DNA from: Roseiarcus sp963824475
GTDB lineage: Bacteria; Pseudomonadota; Alphaproteobacteria; Rhizobiales; Beijerinckiaceae
DNA: 64,000 nucleotides
Direction of reading: 5' to 3'
Assembly (NCBI GenBank): GCA_963824475.1
Contig: CAWGPR010000012.1
Location: 1,430,998-1,494,997 of the forward strand
Shown one piece after another: positions 55,737 through 64,000 of this stretch. The position numbers and the translations under genes were made by a program. The notes beneath the pieces are model-generated. The model was not told the DNA's origin. It did no database searches and worked only from the letters and a program-made list of their open reading frames with translations. The stretch's first letter is position 1; each line of letters opens with the position of its first letter.

Positions 55737-55878
55737 TTTGAATCGGCCGTAACCCATTGAAAAGTCCTAATTCCGAAAAATAAGCGCTACCAAAAGCAAG
55801 CTGTTTACTAGCATTTACTCGCAATTTATGTACGTTTATTTGCTTTTGCTTGCGCGGAGTTCGCGCGCTGGTTGAATC
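55737..55878 (+). repeat. Dispersed ~140-bp repeat, copy B
   Basis: Starts TTTGAATCGGCCGTAACCCA with TTGAAAAGTCC, has an AT-rich middle with TTTACTAGCATTTACTCGCA and TTTATTTGCTTTTGCTTGCG, and ends GCGCTGGTTGAATCC. It matches copy A at 31937-32069 in orientation, ends and overall layout. It lies next to the pncA stop. Confidence 0.8.
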
Positions 55879-55888
55879 CTCACCCTCG

Positions 55889-56551
55889 TCAGGCTCCGAC
55901 TCGAGTGAACTCGCCCAGGATCTCCGCCGACTGGATGCGCCAGACTTCGGCGGCGTTCATGCGCGCCCAGGCCTCGGCCAGAGAATTGTTGGCGTCGATC
56001 GCCCGGCAGGCGTTCTGGATGACAAACGTTTCGAAGCCTTCGCGGCGCGCGTCCAGCGCCGAATGGGCGACGCAGAAGTCGGTCGCCAGGCCGCAGGCGA
56101 AAACCCGTTTGATCCCGCGCGCCTTGAGCAGCGCCGCAAGGCCGGTCGTCGTCTTGCCGTCGGCCTCGAGGAAGGCGGAATAGGAGTCAATTGCCGGATG
56201 CATGCCTTTGCGCAAAATGAGGAAGGCAAGATCGACCGCGACGTCGGGGTGCAGCGCCGCGCCCGGCGTCCCCTGCACGCAATGCTCGGGCCAGAGGGTC
56301 TGGTCGCCGTAATGCAGACGCTTTGTCTCGAACGGCTTGGCGCCCTCGTGGCTCGCCGCGAAAGAGGCGTGCAACGGCGGATGCCAGTCCTGAGTAATGA
56401 CGACATTCTCAAATCGGCCCGCCAGTCGATTGACAAGCGCAACGATCTCGTCGCCTCCGTCGACCGCCAGCGCCCCGCCCGGCATGAAATCAGCCTGCAG
56501 GTCGATCGCCAGAAGAACGTCCTGGTCATTGATCGAGATTGCCGGGGCCAT
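55889..56551 (-). CDS. pncA: Nicotinamidase
   Basis: 220 aa, cysteine-hydrolase fold; deamidates nicotinamide to nicotinate for NAD salvage. The catalytic Asp lies in AIDLQADFMPGGAL, the metal ligands in TQDWHPPLHASFA, Lys in LILRKGMHP, and the nucleophile Cys in GLATDFCVAHSALDA. All key residues are present. It lies 15 bases downstream of the membrane protein gene. Confidence 0.96.
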   Translation of the reverse strand: MAPAISINDQDVLLAIDLQADFMPGGALAVDGGDEIVALVNRLAGRFENVVITQDWHPPLHASFAASHEGAKPFETKRLHYGDQTLWPEHCVQGTPGAALHPDVAVDLAFLILRKGMHPAIDSYSAFLEADGKTTTGLAALLKARGIKRVFACGLATDFCVAHSALDARREGFETFVIQNACRAIDANNSLAEAWARMNAAEVWRIQSAEILGEFTRVGA

Positions 56552-56566
56552 TGGGATCAGTTCCTC

Positions 56567-57499
56567 TCATCGCCGCAGCGCCCGCCACCGTTTGCGCTCA
56601 TAGTTCAAAACGACGATCAGCGCGAACATCAGCGGCAGGATCAGATAGAGAAGCCGGAACACCAGCAAGGCGGCGACGACATTGGCCTGCGGCGCGTCCG
56701 GCATCGCCTTGAGAAACGTGAACTCGAGCACGCCGAGACCCCCGGGCGCGTGGCTGATAAGCGCAATCGAAAACGAGGCGACAAAGACGCCAAGCACGAT
56801 CACGAAGCCGGGATTGGTGGCGGCAGGGAGCGCGAAATAGATGATGCCCGACGCGCCGACCAACTCCAGGGGCCCAGCGAGCAGTTGCCGCGCCGCGACT
56901 GGCGGACGCGGGTAGACAAGCTCGAAGGGGCCGATCCTGAGCGGAGGAAAATGCAGGAGGGCGCCAACGACGTAGAGGCTCGGCGCCCCGACAAGCGCCC
57001 ACGCGACCGCTTGGCCGAGCCAGAGCGGCGCGCCGGCGAAGCGTTTGGCCAACTCGGGGTGAAGCAGCAGGCAAAAACCGCCCACTGTCGCCGCGCCGAG
57101 GGCGAACGTAAACGAGCAAAACGCGACGAGCACGCCGATCTCGCCAACGCTGAGGCCTTTCTCAGAATATGCCCGATATCGCACCACCGCACCCGAGAGC
57201 ACCGAAGCGCCGATGTTATGGGCGAGCGCATAGGCGGTAAACGACGCCACCGCTACGTATCGCCAACTGAGGCGGCGGCCCAGATGCAGAAGCGCGATCT
57301 GATCGTACCAGGCGAGCGCCGCATAGGCGAGCGAGGTCGAAGCGATCGCGAGCAGCCATCGGGCGAGCGAAATCGAGAACAGCGCGCTTTTCAGGCTCGC
57401 GAACGACAGCCCGCGCAAATCCTTGAACAGCAGCCACGACGATATCGCCACGGCGCCGAGGCCGATTACCGGCCACGCGGCGTCGTGAACGCGTTTCAT
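56567..57499 (-). CDS. YbhN/UPF0104-type membrane protein (lysylphosphatidylglycerol synthase TM-like)
   Basis: 310 aa from the ATG at 57499; the longer upstream frame is not hydrophobic. About eight membrane spans. Family features are YALAHNIGASVLSGAVVRYR, FCSFTFALGAATVGGF and ALISHAPGGLGVLEFTFL. The soluble aminoacyl-transferase domain of MprF is absent, so it is the transporter-like flippase half only. It is just upstream of pncA on the same strand. Lipid flipping is family inference. Confidence 0.85.
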   Translation of the reverse strand: MKRVHDAAWPVIGLGAVAISSWLLFKDLRGLSFASLKSALFSISLARWLLAIASTSLAYAALAWYDQIALLHLGRRLSWRYVAVASFTAYALAHNIGASVLSGAVVRYRAYSEKGLSVGEIGVLVAFCSFTFALGAATVGGFCLLLHPELAKRFAGAPLWLGQAVAWALVGAPSLYVVGALLHFPPLRIGPFELVYPRPPVAARQLLAGPLELVGASGIIYFALPAATNPGFVIVLGVFVASFSIALISHAPGGLGVLEFTFLKAMPDAPQANVVAALLVFRLLYLILPLMFALIVVLNYERKRWRALRR

Positions 57500-57811
57500 G
57501 CCAGTCCTGGATCTCAACGGCTCACCTGGCGGCCCGCTCGCTCTCCCTGCCCGAGCGATGCGGCAAACGCAAGATTGGCACCTGGCGAGCCCTTGCGCCC
57601 ACAAAATGCCCGAGCTTTACAGAAAGAAGCGAATCATGCCTGACCTTGCACCTCCCGCCTCGACCGGCGCGCAGAAGGATCTCGACGATTCTCGCAATCG
57701 TTCCATCAATGTCAGCGGCGCTCGCGCGCCTGGTGAAAGCGCATCACCGAAGGGTTCGCGTGCATGATCCGGCGCCCCGACTTGACGCCATAGCGGCCTC
57801 AGCGCATCTGC

Positions 57812-58639
57812 ATGCCCCCGATGCCGACACTCGTCCTGCCTTTTCCAGCGATCAATCCCGTCCTCGTGCAATGGGGTCCGCTGGCCATTCGCTGGTACGC
57901 GCTGGCCTATATCGCCGGTCTCGTGCTTGGTTGGCTGCTTATCCGCCGGATCGTCTCCGACGACCGGTATTGGAATGGGCAGAAGCGTCCGAGCGCCGAC
58001 AGCATCGACGATCTGCTCGTCTATTGCGCCTTCGGCGTCATCATCGGCGGCCGGCTCGGCAACGTGCTGTTCTACGACCCGCAGTATTACTTTTCCCATC
58101 CGATCGAGATTTTCAAAATCTGGGAAGGCGGGATGGCCTTTCACGGCGGGCTGATCGGCGCGCTGATCGGCGTCCTCCTGTTCTGTCGCCGTTACAAGGC
58201 GCCGGCGCTGACCATGCTCGATCTCTGCTCGCTCGTCGCGCCGATTGGCATCTTCCTTGGCCGAATCGCCAACTTCATTCGCCCTGAACTCTGGGGCCGC
58301 CCGACCGACGTCCCCTGGGCTATCGTCTTCCCGGGGACGGACGGCGTGCCGCGCCATCCCAGCCAGATTTACGAGGCCCTGCTCGAAGGACTGCTGGCGT
58401 TCGTCATCCTTTATGCGCTCGCGCAAAATGGCGCTCTGCGCCGTCCGGGCCTTCTCACCGGCGTGTTCGCGATCGTCTACGGCGCCGCGCGCATTTTCAG
58501 CGAATTCTTTCGCGAGCCCGATCCGCGCCTTGAGGACCTTGGTCGAGGCCTGACGATGGGGATGGTCCTTTCCCTTCCGCTCATCATCGCCGGCGTCGGA
58601 CTGCTGGCATGGAGCTATCGGCGGGGTATCTCGCCGTGA
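57812..58639 (+). CDS. lgt: Prolipoprotein diacylglyceryl transferase
   Basis: 275 aa; transfers diacylglyceryl to the lipobox Cys, the first step in lipoprotein maturation (Pal, above, is a likely substrate). Conserved parts are IRWYALAYIAGLVLGWLL, GGRLGNVLFYDPQYYF, MAFHGGLIGALIG, and the phosphatidylglycerol signature IGIFLGRIANFIRPELWG. HPSQIYEALLEG follows. The GTG of midA overlaps its stop. Confidence 0.97.
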   Translation: MPPMPTLVLPFPAINPVLVQWGPLAIRWYALAYIAGLVLGWLLIRRIVSDDRYWNGQKRPSADSIDDLLVYCAFGVIIGGRLGNVLFYDPQYYFSHPIEIFKIWEGGMAFHGGLIGALIGVLLFCRRYKAPALTMLDLCSLVAPIGIFLGRIANFIRPELWGRPTDVPWAIVFPGTDGVPRHPSQIYEALLEGLLAFVILYALAQNGALRRPGLLTGVFAIVYGAARIFSEFFREPDPRLEDLGRGLTMGMVLSLPLIIAGVGLLAWSYRRGISP

Positions 58640-59730
58640 CGCAGCTGCTCGATGAAATCAAGGCCATGATTATGGAGCGGGGACCGATCACGGTCGAGCA
58701 ATACATGCAGCTGGCGCTCGCCCACCCCGATCTTGGCTACTACATGAGCCGAGATCCATTCGGCGCAACGGGAGATTTCACCACCGCGCCGGAGATATCG
58801 CAGATGTTCGGCGAACTGATCGGGCTTTGGGCGGCTGAAGTCTGGTCAAGCATGGGCTCGCCCGATCCGGTCCGCCTCGTCGAACTCGGTCCGGGGCGCG
58901 GCACGCTGATGAGCGATGCTTTGCGCGCAGCTCGCATTGTTCCGGCGTTTCGCAACGCGCTCGACGTCCGGCTCGTCGAGACGAGTCCGGCGCTGGCGGC
59001 GATGCAGCACGAATTGCTCGTCGATTCCGGCGTGGCGGTCTCTTGGGCGCAGACGCTCAAGGAAGTTCCGGACGGGCCTGCGATCGTGATCGGCAACGAG
59101 TTTCTCGACGCCCTGCCCGTGCGCCAATTCGTGCGCGCGAGCAATCAGTGGCGCGAGCGCACGGTGCGCGTAAACGGCGAGGGCGCGCTTGTCTTTGACG
59201 TCGCCGACAAGGCCGAGCCCTATATCAGGGCGAATGCCGCGAACGGCGAAATCCTGGAGGTGAACCCTTCCGGCCATCGGGTGATGTTCGAGCTCGGCGC
59301 TCGGCTAGTGAAGCAGGGCGGCGCCGCGCTCCTGATTGACTACGGCCATGTCGTCACCCGATTTGGCGATACGCTGCAGGCCCTGCGCGCTCACCGCTAT
59401 GTCGACCCGCTCCTCGCACCGGGCGAGTGCGACCTCACCGCCCATGTCGATTTCGCGGCCATGGCGCGCAGCGCAAGCGCCGCCGGCGCCGCCGTCTATG
59501 GTCCGATCGACCAGGGCGATTTCCTGCGCGCCATCGGCATCGATTTGAGGACCAAGGCGCTTGCCGAGCGCGCCACTCTTGACCACGCGGAGGAATTCGA
59601 GCGCGCCCGGACGCGGCTGGTGGGCAAGGGTCAGGGCGAGATGGGCGCTCTGTTCAAAGCGATGGCGATCGCCGATCGCAGGCTGCGCCCCCCGCCCGGC
59701 TTCCAACCCGCAAGCTCGAAGCCCGCGTGA
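58636..59730 (+). CDS. Class I SAM-dependent methyltransferase, MidA/NDUFAF7 family
   Basis: 364 aa from the GTG at 58636, which overlaps the lgt stop (GTGA). SAM-binding motif I is LVELGPGRGTLMSDAL. N-terminal GPITVEQYMQLALAHPDLGY and DFTTAPEISQMFGELIG, and the IGNEFLDALPV acidic loop, are family hallmarks. In mitochondria NDUFAF7 dimethylates an Arg of complex I; the bacterial substrate is not certain. It is the middle gene of lgt-midA-pgeF. Confidence 0.93.
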   Translation: MTQLLDEIKAMIMERGPITVEQYMQLALAHPDLGYYMSRDPFGATGDFTTAPEISQMFGELIGLWAAEVWSSMGSPDPVRLVELGPGRGTLMSDALRAARIVPAFRNALDVRLVETSPALAAMQHELLVDSGVAVSWAQTLKEVPDGPAIVIGNEFLDALPVRQFVRASNQWRERTVRVNGEGALVFDVADKAEPYIRANAANGEILEVNPSGHRVMFELGARLVKQGGAALLIDYGHVVTRFGDTLQALRAHRYVDPLLAPGECDLTAHVDFAAMARSASAAGAAVYGPIDQGDFLRAIGIDLRTKALAERATLDHAEEFERARTRLVGKGQGEMGALFKAMAIADRRLRPPPGFQPASSKPA

Positions 59731-60500
59731 GCGCCCAATTCCTGACCGCGGAATCGCTGCGGCTTCCGGGCCTCGCGCATGGGTTTTTCACCCGTCTCGG
59801 GGGGGGCTCTCAAGGCGTCTATGCGTCGCTGAACGTCGGCGTGGGTTCGCGTGACGCGCCGGACGTGGTGACGGAGAATCGCGGACGGATCGCGGCTGCG
59901 CTCGGGGTCGTACCCGACCGTCTCGCCGTGCCCTATCAGATTCACTCGCCCGACGCGGTCGCGATCTCGGAGCCCTGGCCGCCGGACGCGCGCCCGCGCT
60001 GCGACGCGCTGGTGACGGCGACGCCTGGCCTCGCGCTCGGCGTGACGGGCGCGGACTGCGGCATGATCCTCCTTGCCGATCAGCGTGCGGGCGTCATCGG
60101 CGCGGCGCATGCAGGCTGGAAGGGGGCGCTCACCGGAGTGGTCGAAGCGACCGTCGCGGCGATGGAGAGGCTCGGCGCCACGCGCGGCAATATAGTCGCC
60201 GCGCTCGGACCCTGTATTGCCCACAGGTCCTACGAGGTTGGCCCAGAGTTCGTCGCCGCCTTCGCCGCTGCGGGCGACGACACGGCGCGCTATTTCGCCC
60301 CAAGCCGCAGAGCGGGCCGCTCGATGTTCAATCTCAACGCCTATATCGCCGAGCGCGCCGCGCGCGCCAGCGTTGGACGCTTCGAGGATCTCCGCCTCGA
60401 CACCTACGCCGACGAGCGCCGCTTCTTCAGCTATCGGCGCGCCACGCACCGGAAGGAGCCAGACTACGGCCGGCTGATGTCGGTCATCGTCATGAATTGA
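59727..60500 (+). CDS. pgeF: Peptidoglycan editing factor PgeF (laccase domain)
   Basis: 257 aa. HGFFTRLGGGSQGVYASLN leads. Zn/Cu ligands lie in PYQIHSPDAV (His), GVTGADCGMILLAD (Cys) and GAAHAGWKGALTGV (His); LGPCIAHRSYEVGPEF follows. It removes wrongly incorporated L-Ser from muropeptide precursors by family knowledge. The GTG overlaps the midA stop (GTGA). Confidence 0.95.
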   Translation: MSAQFLTAESLRLPGLAHGFFTRLGGGSQGVYASLNVGVGSRDAPDVVTENRGRIAAALGVVPDRLAVPYQIHSPDAVAISEPWPPDARPRCDALVTATPGLALGVTGADCGMILLADQRAGVIGAAHAGWKGALTGVVEATVAAMERLGATRGNIVAALGPCIAHRSYEVGPEFVAAFAAAGDDTARYFAPSRRAGRSMFNLNAYIAERAARASVGRFEDLRLDTYADERRFFSYRRATHRKEPDYGRLMSVIVMN

Positions 60501-60742
60501 GCCGCTGAATGCGAATTCCCGTTCCTTGACAGGCTGTCCGCACGCGCCCAATTAAGCCCACGCTCGTTTTGTGACGATCGGCGCGGGGCCGCTCGGAACG
60601 CGCGCCTGAAGGGATCCGATGTTCGCTCAGGCCCTGGCGAGGCGGCTGTCGCGGGCCGGCGTTCACTACGGTCCGTCGTCAGATGATTTGAGACATATTG
60701 CCGGCTTCCGGAAGGGAGGCTCTGGATCATCTGTGAATAAGA

Positions 60743-61291
60743 TTATGCGGCATGCAGTTGATGGTGCAAGCGACGGTTTGCGATTGTCTGGCGCTTGATC
60801 CTTTCGCGTTCGAGGAGGACGGCCTCAGCGCGCCTGAAGTAGACGTCGGCCGGGGTAAGATTGTTGAGGCTCTCGTGAAAGCGGGCATGGTTGTAGTACT
60901 GGACGAAGGCGGCGACCTGGCGTTCGAGATCGCCGGGCAGGTAGTAGTGCTCAAGCAGGATGCGGTTCTTGAGCGTCTGATGCCAGCGCTCGATTTTGCC
61001 CTGGGTCTGCGGATGGTAGGGCGCTCCGCGGACATGCTCGATGTTCTGCTTGTCCAGCCAATCGGCCAGATCGCTCGCGACATATGACGAGCCGTTATCC
61101 GACAGCAGGCGCGGTCGGTGAACGACGGTCATGTGATCGAGCCCGGAGGCCGCCAGCGCCAGATCAAGTGTGGCCTTGACGTCCTGCGCTTTCATGGTCG
61201 CGCAGAGCTTCCAGGCGACAATGAAGCGCGAGAAGTCGTCCAGCACGGTCGAGAGATAGTACCAGCCCCATCCCGTGATCTTCAGATAGGG
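60743..61291 (-). CDS. IS3 transposase OrfB, 3' exon (C-terminal part of the DDE domain)
   Basis: It continues the interrupted orfB from YLKITGWGWYYLS through VLDDFSRFIVAWKL, the second catalytic Asp in LLSDNGSSYVASDL, and Glu in HPQTQGKIERWHQTLKNR. It ends AVLLERERIKRQTIANRR. It is uninterrupted, so splicing of the intron would rebuild the transposase. Without splicing it would have no start until the Met near 61246. Confidence 0.9.
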   Translation of the reverse strand, partial: PYLKITGWGWYYLSTVLDDFSRFIVAWKLCATMKAQDVKATLDLALAASGLDHMTVVHRPRLLSDNGSSYVASDLADWLDKQNIEHVRGAPYHPQTQGKIERWHQTLKNRILLEHYYLPGDLERQVAAFVQYYNHARFHESLNNLTPADVYFRRAEAVLLERERIKRQTIANRRLHHQLHAA

Positions 61292-63123
61292 GTGAGTAGG
61301 CCGAAGGAGTTTCGCCTTCGGCCCCTCGCAGAACCGGACGTGAACCTCTCAGCTCATCCGGCTCCCATCATCCATCCTACGACAGATAACCCATCGACCA
61401 ATGGACGAATGCGCGGGGCTGACGTTGCGCCAGCCGTTTGAGCGTTTCGGCGGCCCGCGTCTTGTGGGCCGCCAGCTTCTTGTGCTTGCGCATCAGCCAT
61501 CCGACCAGAGCTTGGTTCATGCGTCGCCAGACCGACTTGAGCGCCGAGCCGTAGAAATGGCCGTAATATTGCTGCCATCCCCTCAGGATCGGGCCAAGCA
61601 TGGCCGAGAGATCGGCCACGCTCTTGTCGTTCTTCAGTTGGACCCGCCAACCCCGGATTGTCTGCCGCATCGCCTTGAGGGCGTCGCGGCTGACCGCCGG
61701 TGAGAAGTTCACGTAGACGCGGTCGTACTTGTCCACCGCCTTGCGGGGGCGGAACGTGTAGCCGAGAAAGGTGAACTGGATGTCGGGATTCGCTTCGGTC
61801 CGATTGATGTCCTTGCAATACACGATCCGTGTCTTGCCCGAATGCAGTTCGAGATTGCAGGCCTGGAACCGCTCCCGGATGCGGTCAAGCACGTATTCCG
61901 CCTGGCGTCGGCTCTTGCAGTGGAGCACGGCGTCATCGGCGTACCGGGCGAACCGGACGCCAGGCAAATGCCGCGTCACCCAGAGATCAAACGCGTAGTG
62001 CAGGAACAGATTGGCCAGGATCGGCGACACGACGCCGCCTTGCGGTGTGCCTTTGTCGCGCGCCTGAAGCTGCCCTTCCGCGTTTTGCATCGGCGCTTTC
62101 AGCCAACGCTCGACGTAGAGCAAGATCCAGGGCTCCTGACAGTGCTTGCGCAGAGCCGTCATCAGAAGGCCATGATCGAGATTGTCGAACAGCCCTCGAA
62201 TGTCGAACTCCACCACCCAGTCTTGGTCCCAGCAACGGCGTCTGGTGACAGCGATCGCCTCCAGCGCCGATTTCCCCGGCCGATAACCATAGGAATTGTC
62301 GTGGAAGAGCGGATCAAGCTGTGGCTCCAGCCACATCTTGACCGCCGTCTGCGCGATCCTGTCGGATACCGTCGGGATGCCCAGCACCCGCACGCCCCCG
62401 GACTTCTTCGGAATCGGCACGCCTTTCACCGGCGGCGGAAAATAGCTGCCGGAACTCATCCGATTCCAAAGCTTGTACAGGTTGGCGGCGAGCTTCGTCT
62501 CGAACCGCTCGATCGTCTCCGCGTTGATCCCTGCGGCTCCCTGATTGGCTTTCACATGCAACCAGGCTTCCCAGATCAGCGCCTTGGGAATGTCGTACGA
62601 TTTGCAGGTCATGCGAGATTCCTCCCAGTCGCCCGGTTGATCTCCCATGCCCGCCAGATGACGCCGTCCCTTTGCTCCCCCGCCATTACAGCGGTCTCAA
62701 CGCTACTACGGACGGCTCCGTCCCTTGGCGGCGCTTCGCTACTTTCGGCCTCGCTTTTCAGGCTTGAGCCTTTCGCTTGACATCGCCGCCGAAGGTTCCC
62801 GCAGTTCAACGCAAGAGCCTGAAACAGGATCGCGCCGCCTCTATGCCGGACGCCGTCTGGCCCGTCAGCAGGCATCGTCCAGACTGATCCCGGCGCAACT
62901 TCACTCACCGGTTTCGACGTCGTCTGATAGCTTTCGACACTTGTACGGCGGTTCACGGGTGTTCGCCTTCCTGTCTCCTACCTGACGCCTTTGAAGCGCC
63001 TTTTCCGTAACGCTCACGACCCTGGCTTTTGACCAGCGCCGCTTACGGTGGTTTGCGACCCGCTCCTGCAAGCTGATCGCGGGGGACCTATCCCCATCTC
63101 TCACGCCGCTTGCTGCGGCACAC
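61292..63123 (-). mobile_element. Group II intron inserted in orfB
   Basis: 5' boundary GTGTGCC right after GACTTCA of orfB. Near the 3' end, GGCCGAAGG-CGAAAC-TCCTTCGGCC forms domain VI, followed by CTACTCAC, a typical group II terminus. The retained exons read ...QLWQTDF and YLKITGWG. Four C follow the 3' end; counting them strictly leaves the exon junction one base off, so the exact splice base is uncertain. It carries its own reverse transcriptase. Confidence 0.88.
61377..62612 (-). CDS. ltrA: Group II intron reverse transcriptase/maturase
   Basis: 411 aa from the ATG at 62612 (a start at 62648 is also possible). RT motifs are GGVRVLGIPTVSDRIAQTAV, VVEFDIRGLFDNLDH, KGTPQGGVVSPILANLFLHY and the catalytic FARYADDAVLHC. 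LHSGKTRIVYCKD and FTFLGYTFRPRK follow, then domain X and the maturase part (LGPILRGWQQYYGHFYGS). There is no HNH endonuclease, so mobility would rely on RNA-driven insertion. All motifs look intact. Confidence 0.96.
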   Translation of the reverse strand: MTCKSYDIPKALIWEAWLHVKANQGAAGINAETIERFETKLAANLYKLWNRMSSGSYFPPPVKGVPIPKKSGGVRVLGIPTVSDRIAQTAVKMWLEPQLDPLFHDNSYGYRPGKSALEAIAVTRRRCWDQDWVVEFDIRGLFDNLDHGLLMTALRKHCQEPWILLYVERWLKAPMQNAEGQLQARDKGTPQGGVVSPILANLFLHYAFDLWVTRHLPGVRFARYADDAVLHCKSRRQAEYVLDRIRERFQACNLELHSGKTRIVYCKDINRTEANPDIQFTFLGYTFRPRKAVDKYDRVYVNFSPAVSRDALKAMRQTIRGWRVQLKNDKSVADLSAMLGPILRGWQQYYGHFYGSALKSVWRRMNQALVGWLMRKHKKLAAHKTRAAETLKRLAQRQPRAFVHWSMGYLS

Positions 63124-63556
63124 TGAAGTCGGTCTGCCAGAGCTGGTTGGGCGCCGTGGTCTTGTCCCTGAACTCTTCGGCCGCTTTGATGACGATGTAA
63201 GCCGGGCTGGTGACAAGATCGTGCGCTTTCAGCAACCGATAGACCGACGCCTCTGAGACAAAATATTCTGCCTCGTCCGTGAAGCGCACCGCCAGTTCCC
63301 GCGGGCTGAGCTCGGGTTGATCCAGCGCCAGGTCGACAATCTGGCTACGGATAGCCTCTGGGATGCGGTTCCAGACCCGATCCGGCCGTGAGGGGCGATC
63401 CGCGAGGCCTTCCGGTCCGCCGCCCTGATAGCGATCATACCAGCGGTAGAAAGACGATCTGGGAATGCCGAGTTTCTCCAGCGTGCGTCGAGCCGGCAAA
63501 TGCGATTGCTCGACCAGCCGGATGATCTCGATCTTGTCGGATGCGGAATATCTCAT
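63124..63556 (-). CDS. IS3 transposase OrfB, 5' exon (helix-turn-helix and start of DDE)
   Basis: Starts with a start/stop overlap with orfA (ATGA). ASDKIEIIRLVEQSHLPARR and LGIPRSSFYRWYDRYQ form the DNA-binding part. The first catalytic Asp is in APNQLWQTDF at its end, where the intron enters. Reading past the intron boundary adds SVPQQAA and stops at 63101. Confidence 0.9.
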
Positions 63557-63927
63557 GCCTCGTCTCCCCCATCCGCGATCATGCTTTTTTTGAGCAGGCG
63601 GTTTTCGAGGGTGAGGTCGGCGACGACCTCCTTCAAGGCTTGCGCCTCGCGCCGAAGGTCCTTCACCTCGTCGGAGGTCGCAGCACGCGCCGTGTCGCCG
63701 GCGAGGCGCCTTTTACCGGCCTCCAGGAACTCCTTCGACCAGCCATAGTACATCGACGAGGCGATCCCCTCGCGGCGGCAAAGCTCGGCTATGCTCTCCT
63801 CGCCACGGAGCCCTTCCAATACGATGCGGATCTTCTCTTCAGCTGAAAAGTGTCGACGAGTCGCGCGTCGAATGTCTCTGATCGCGTCTTCCGCCGGCTG
63901 CTTTTCCGGCCTGGATTTCTGTCTCAT
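63553..63927 (-). CDS. IS3 transposase OrfA
   Basis: 124 aa. HTH RHFSAEEKIRIVLEGLRGEE, ELCRREGIASSMYYGWSKEF, followed by a leucine-zipper-like coil (EVKDLRREAQALKEVVADL, LENRLLKKSM). It normally frameshifts or couples into orfB, which it overlaps by four bases. Complete. Confidence 0.95.
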   Translation of the reverse strand: MRQKSRPEKQPAEDAIRDIRRATRRHFSAEEKIRIVLEGLRGEESIAELCRREGIASSMYYGWSKEFLEAGKRRLAGDTARAATSDEVKDLRREAQALKEVVADLTLENRLLKKSMIADGGDEA

Positions 63928-64000
63928 CTTCGCTCCTTGCGGCTACGATGATCCAGAAATCCTCCCTACTTGAAAACCTCACGCTGTCTCAAAGGCGCTG

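Larger units (their letters stand above)
60687..63993 (-). mobile_element. Complete IS3-family insertion sequence carrying a group II intron
   Basis: Imperfect terminal inverted repeats of about 45 bases: TTTGAGACA...AAGGGAGG...TCTGGATCATC at 60687-60731 and its inverse at 63947-63993. Inside, on the minus strand, are orfA, orfB and a group II intron that splits orfB. The total is 3.3 kb, of which 1.83 kb is intron. A clear target-site duplication was not seen. Confidence 0.9.

Noticed and set aside
57617..57774. Small plus-strand frame MPDLAPPASTG... upstream of lgt
   Set aside because: Weak ribosome-binding site and no recognisable family; it does not resemble the UbiK gene sometimes found here.

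Overview
This is a high-GC chromosomal segment from an alphaproteobacterium, most likely a Hyphomicrobiales (Rhizobiales) member. The reasons are the str/S10/rpoBC gene order, the thiCOSGED operon behind a TPP riboswitch, the pal-ybgF-tilS cluster, lgt-midA-pgeF coupling, and dispersed palindromic repeats of the kind common in that order. A methylotroph-like Beijerinckiaceae/Methylocystaceae host is possible, but I cannot confirm it from this window.

Positions 1-22,500 hold the translation and transcription core, all on the minus strand: rplJ-rplL-rpoB-rpoC, then rpsL-rpsG-fusA-tuf, then the S10/spc cluster from rpsJ to rplE, which runs off the left edge. A divergent secreted S41-type protease-like gene separates rpoC from rpsL. 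rpoC carries a 1-nt insertion as given. From 22.5 to 29.1 kb come a small Tat-exported Arg/Trp-rich peptide, a zinc alcohol dehydrogenase next to an enolase-superfamily dehydratase-like gene, a LigB-type dioxygenase, and a DNA alkylation repair pair (ada plus a 2OG-Fe(II) oxygenase). From 29.2 to 31.2 kb a DDE transposase sits between a DUF4258 gene and a DUF2283 gene, which look like a split two-gene module. mutS, a tandem DUF3280-like exported protein and a DUF3095 pseudogene follow.

The thiamine operon (36.5-42.1 kb) runs thiC-thiO-thiS-thiG-thiE-thiD under a TPP riboswitch. thiD has a 1-nt deletion and an in-frame palindromic repeat insertion. Next come pal, cpoB/ybgF and tilS, and then a 2.4-kb remnant island. 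The island lies between an intact tRNA-Met and a displaced 3' half-tRNA that begins exactly at the anticodon loop; it holds a polytopic glycosyltransferase-like gene and a ParB-like remnant. purEK, a ClC transporter, ChaB, two YdcH-like proteins and queG follow.

The most unusual locus is 53.8-54.3 kb. A DUF559 endonuclease ORF is flanked by inverted copies of one repeat and reads through its left repeat in frame into queG, giving a DUF559-QueG chimera. Downstream are a GST, pncA, a YbhN-like membrane protein and the lgt-midA-pgeF operon. The window ends in a complete IS3-family element (60.69-63.99 kb) whose transposase orfB is interrupted by a group II intron encoding a reverse transcriptase/maturase.

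Several mosaic palindromic repeats recur, some inside coding sequence. The two single-base frameshifts (rpoC, thiD) fall in short homopolymer tracts, so sequence error is the first explanation to exclude.
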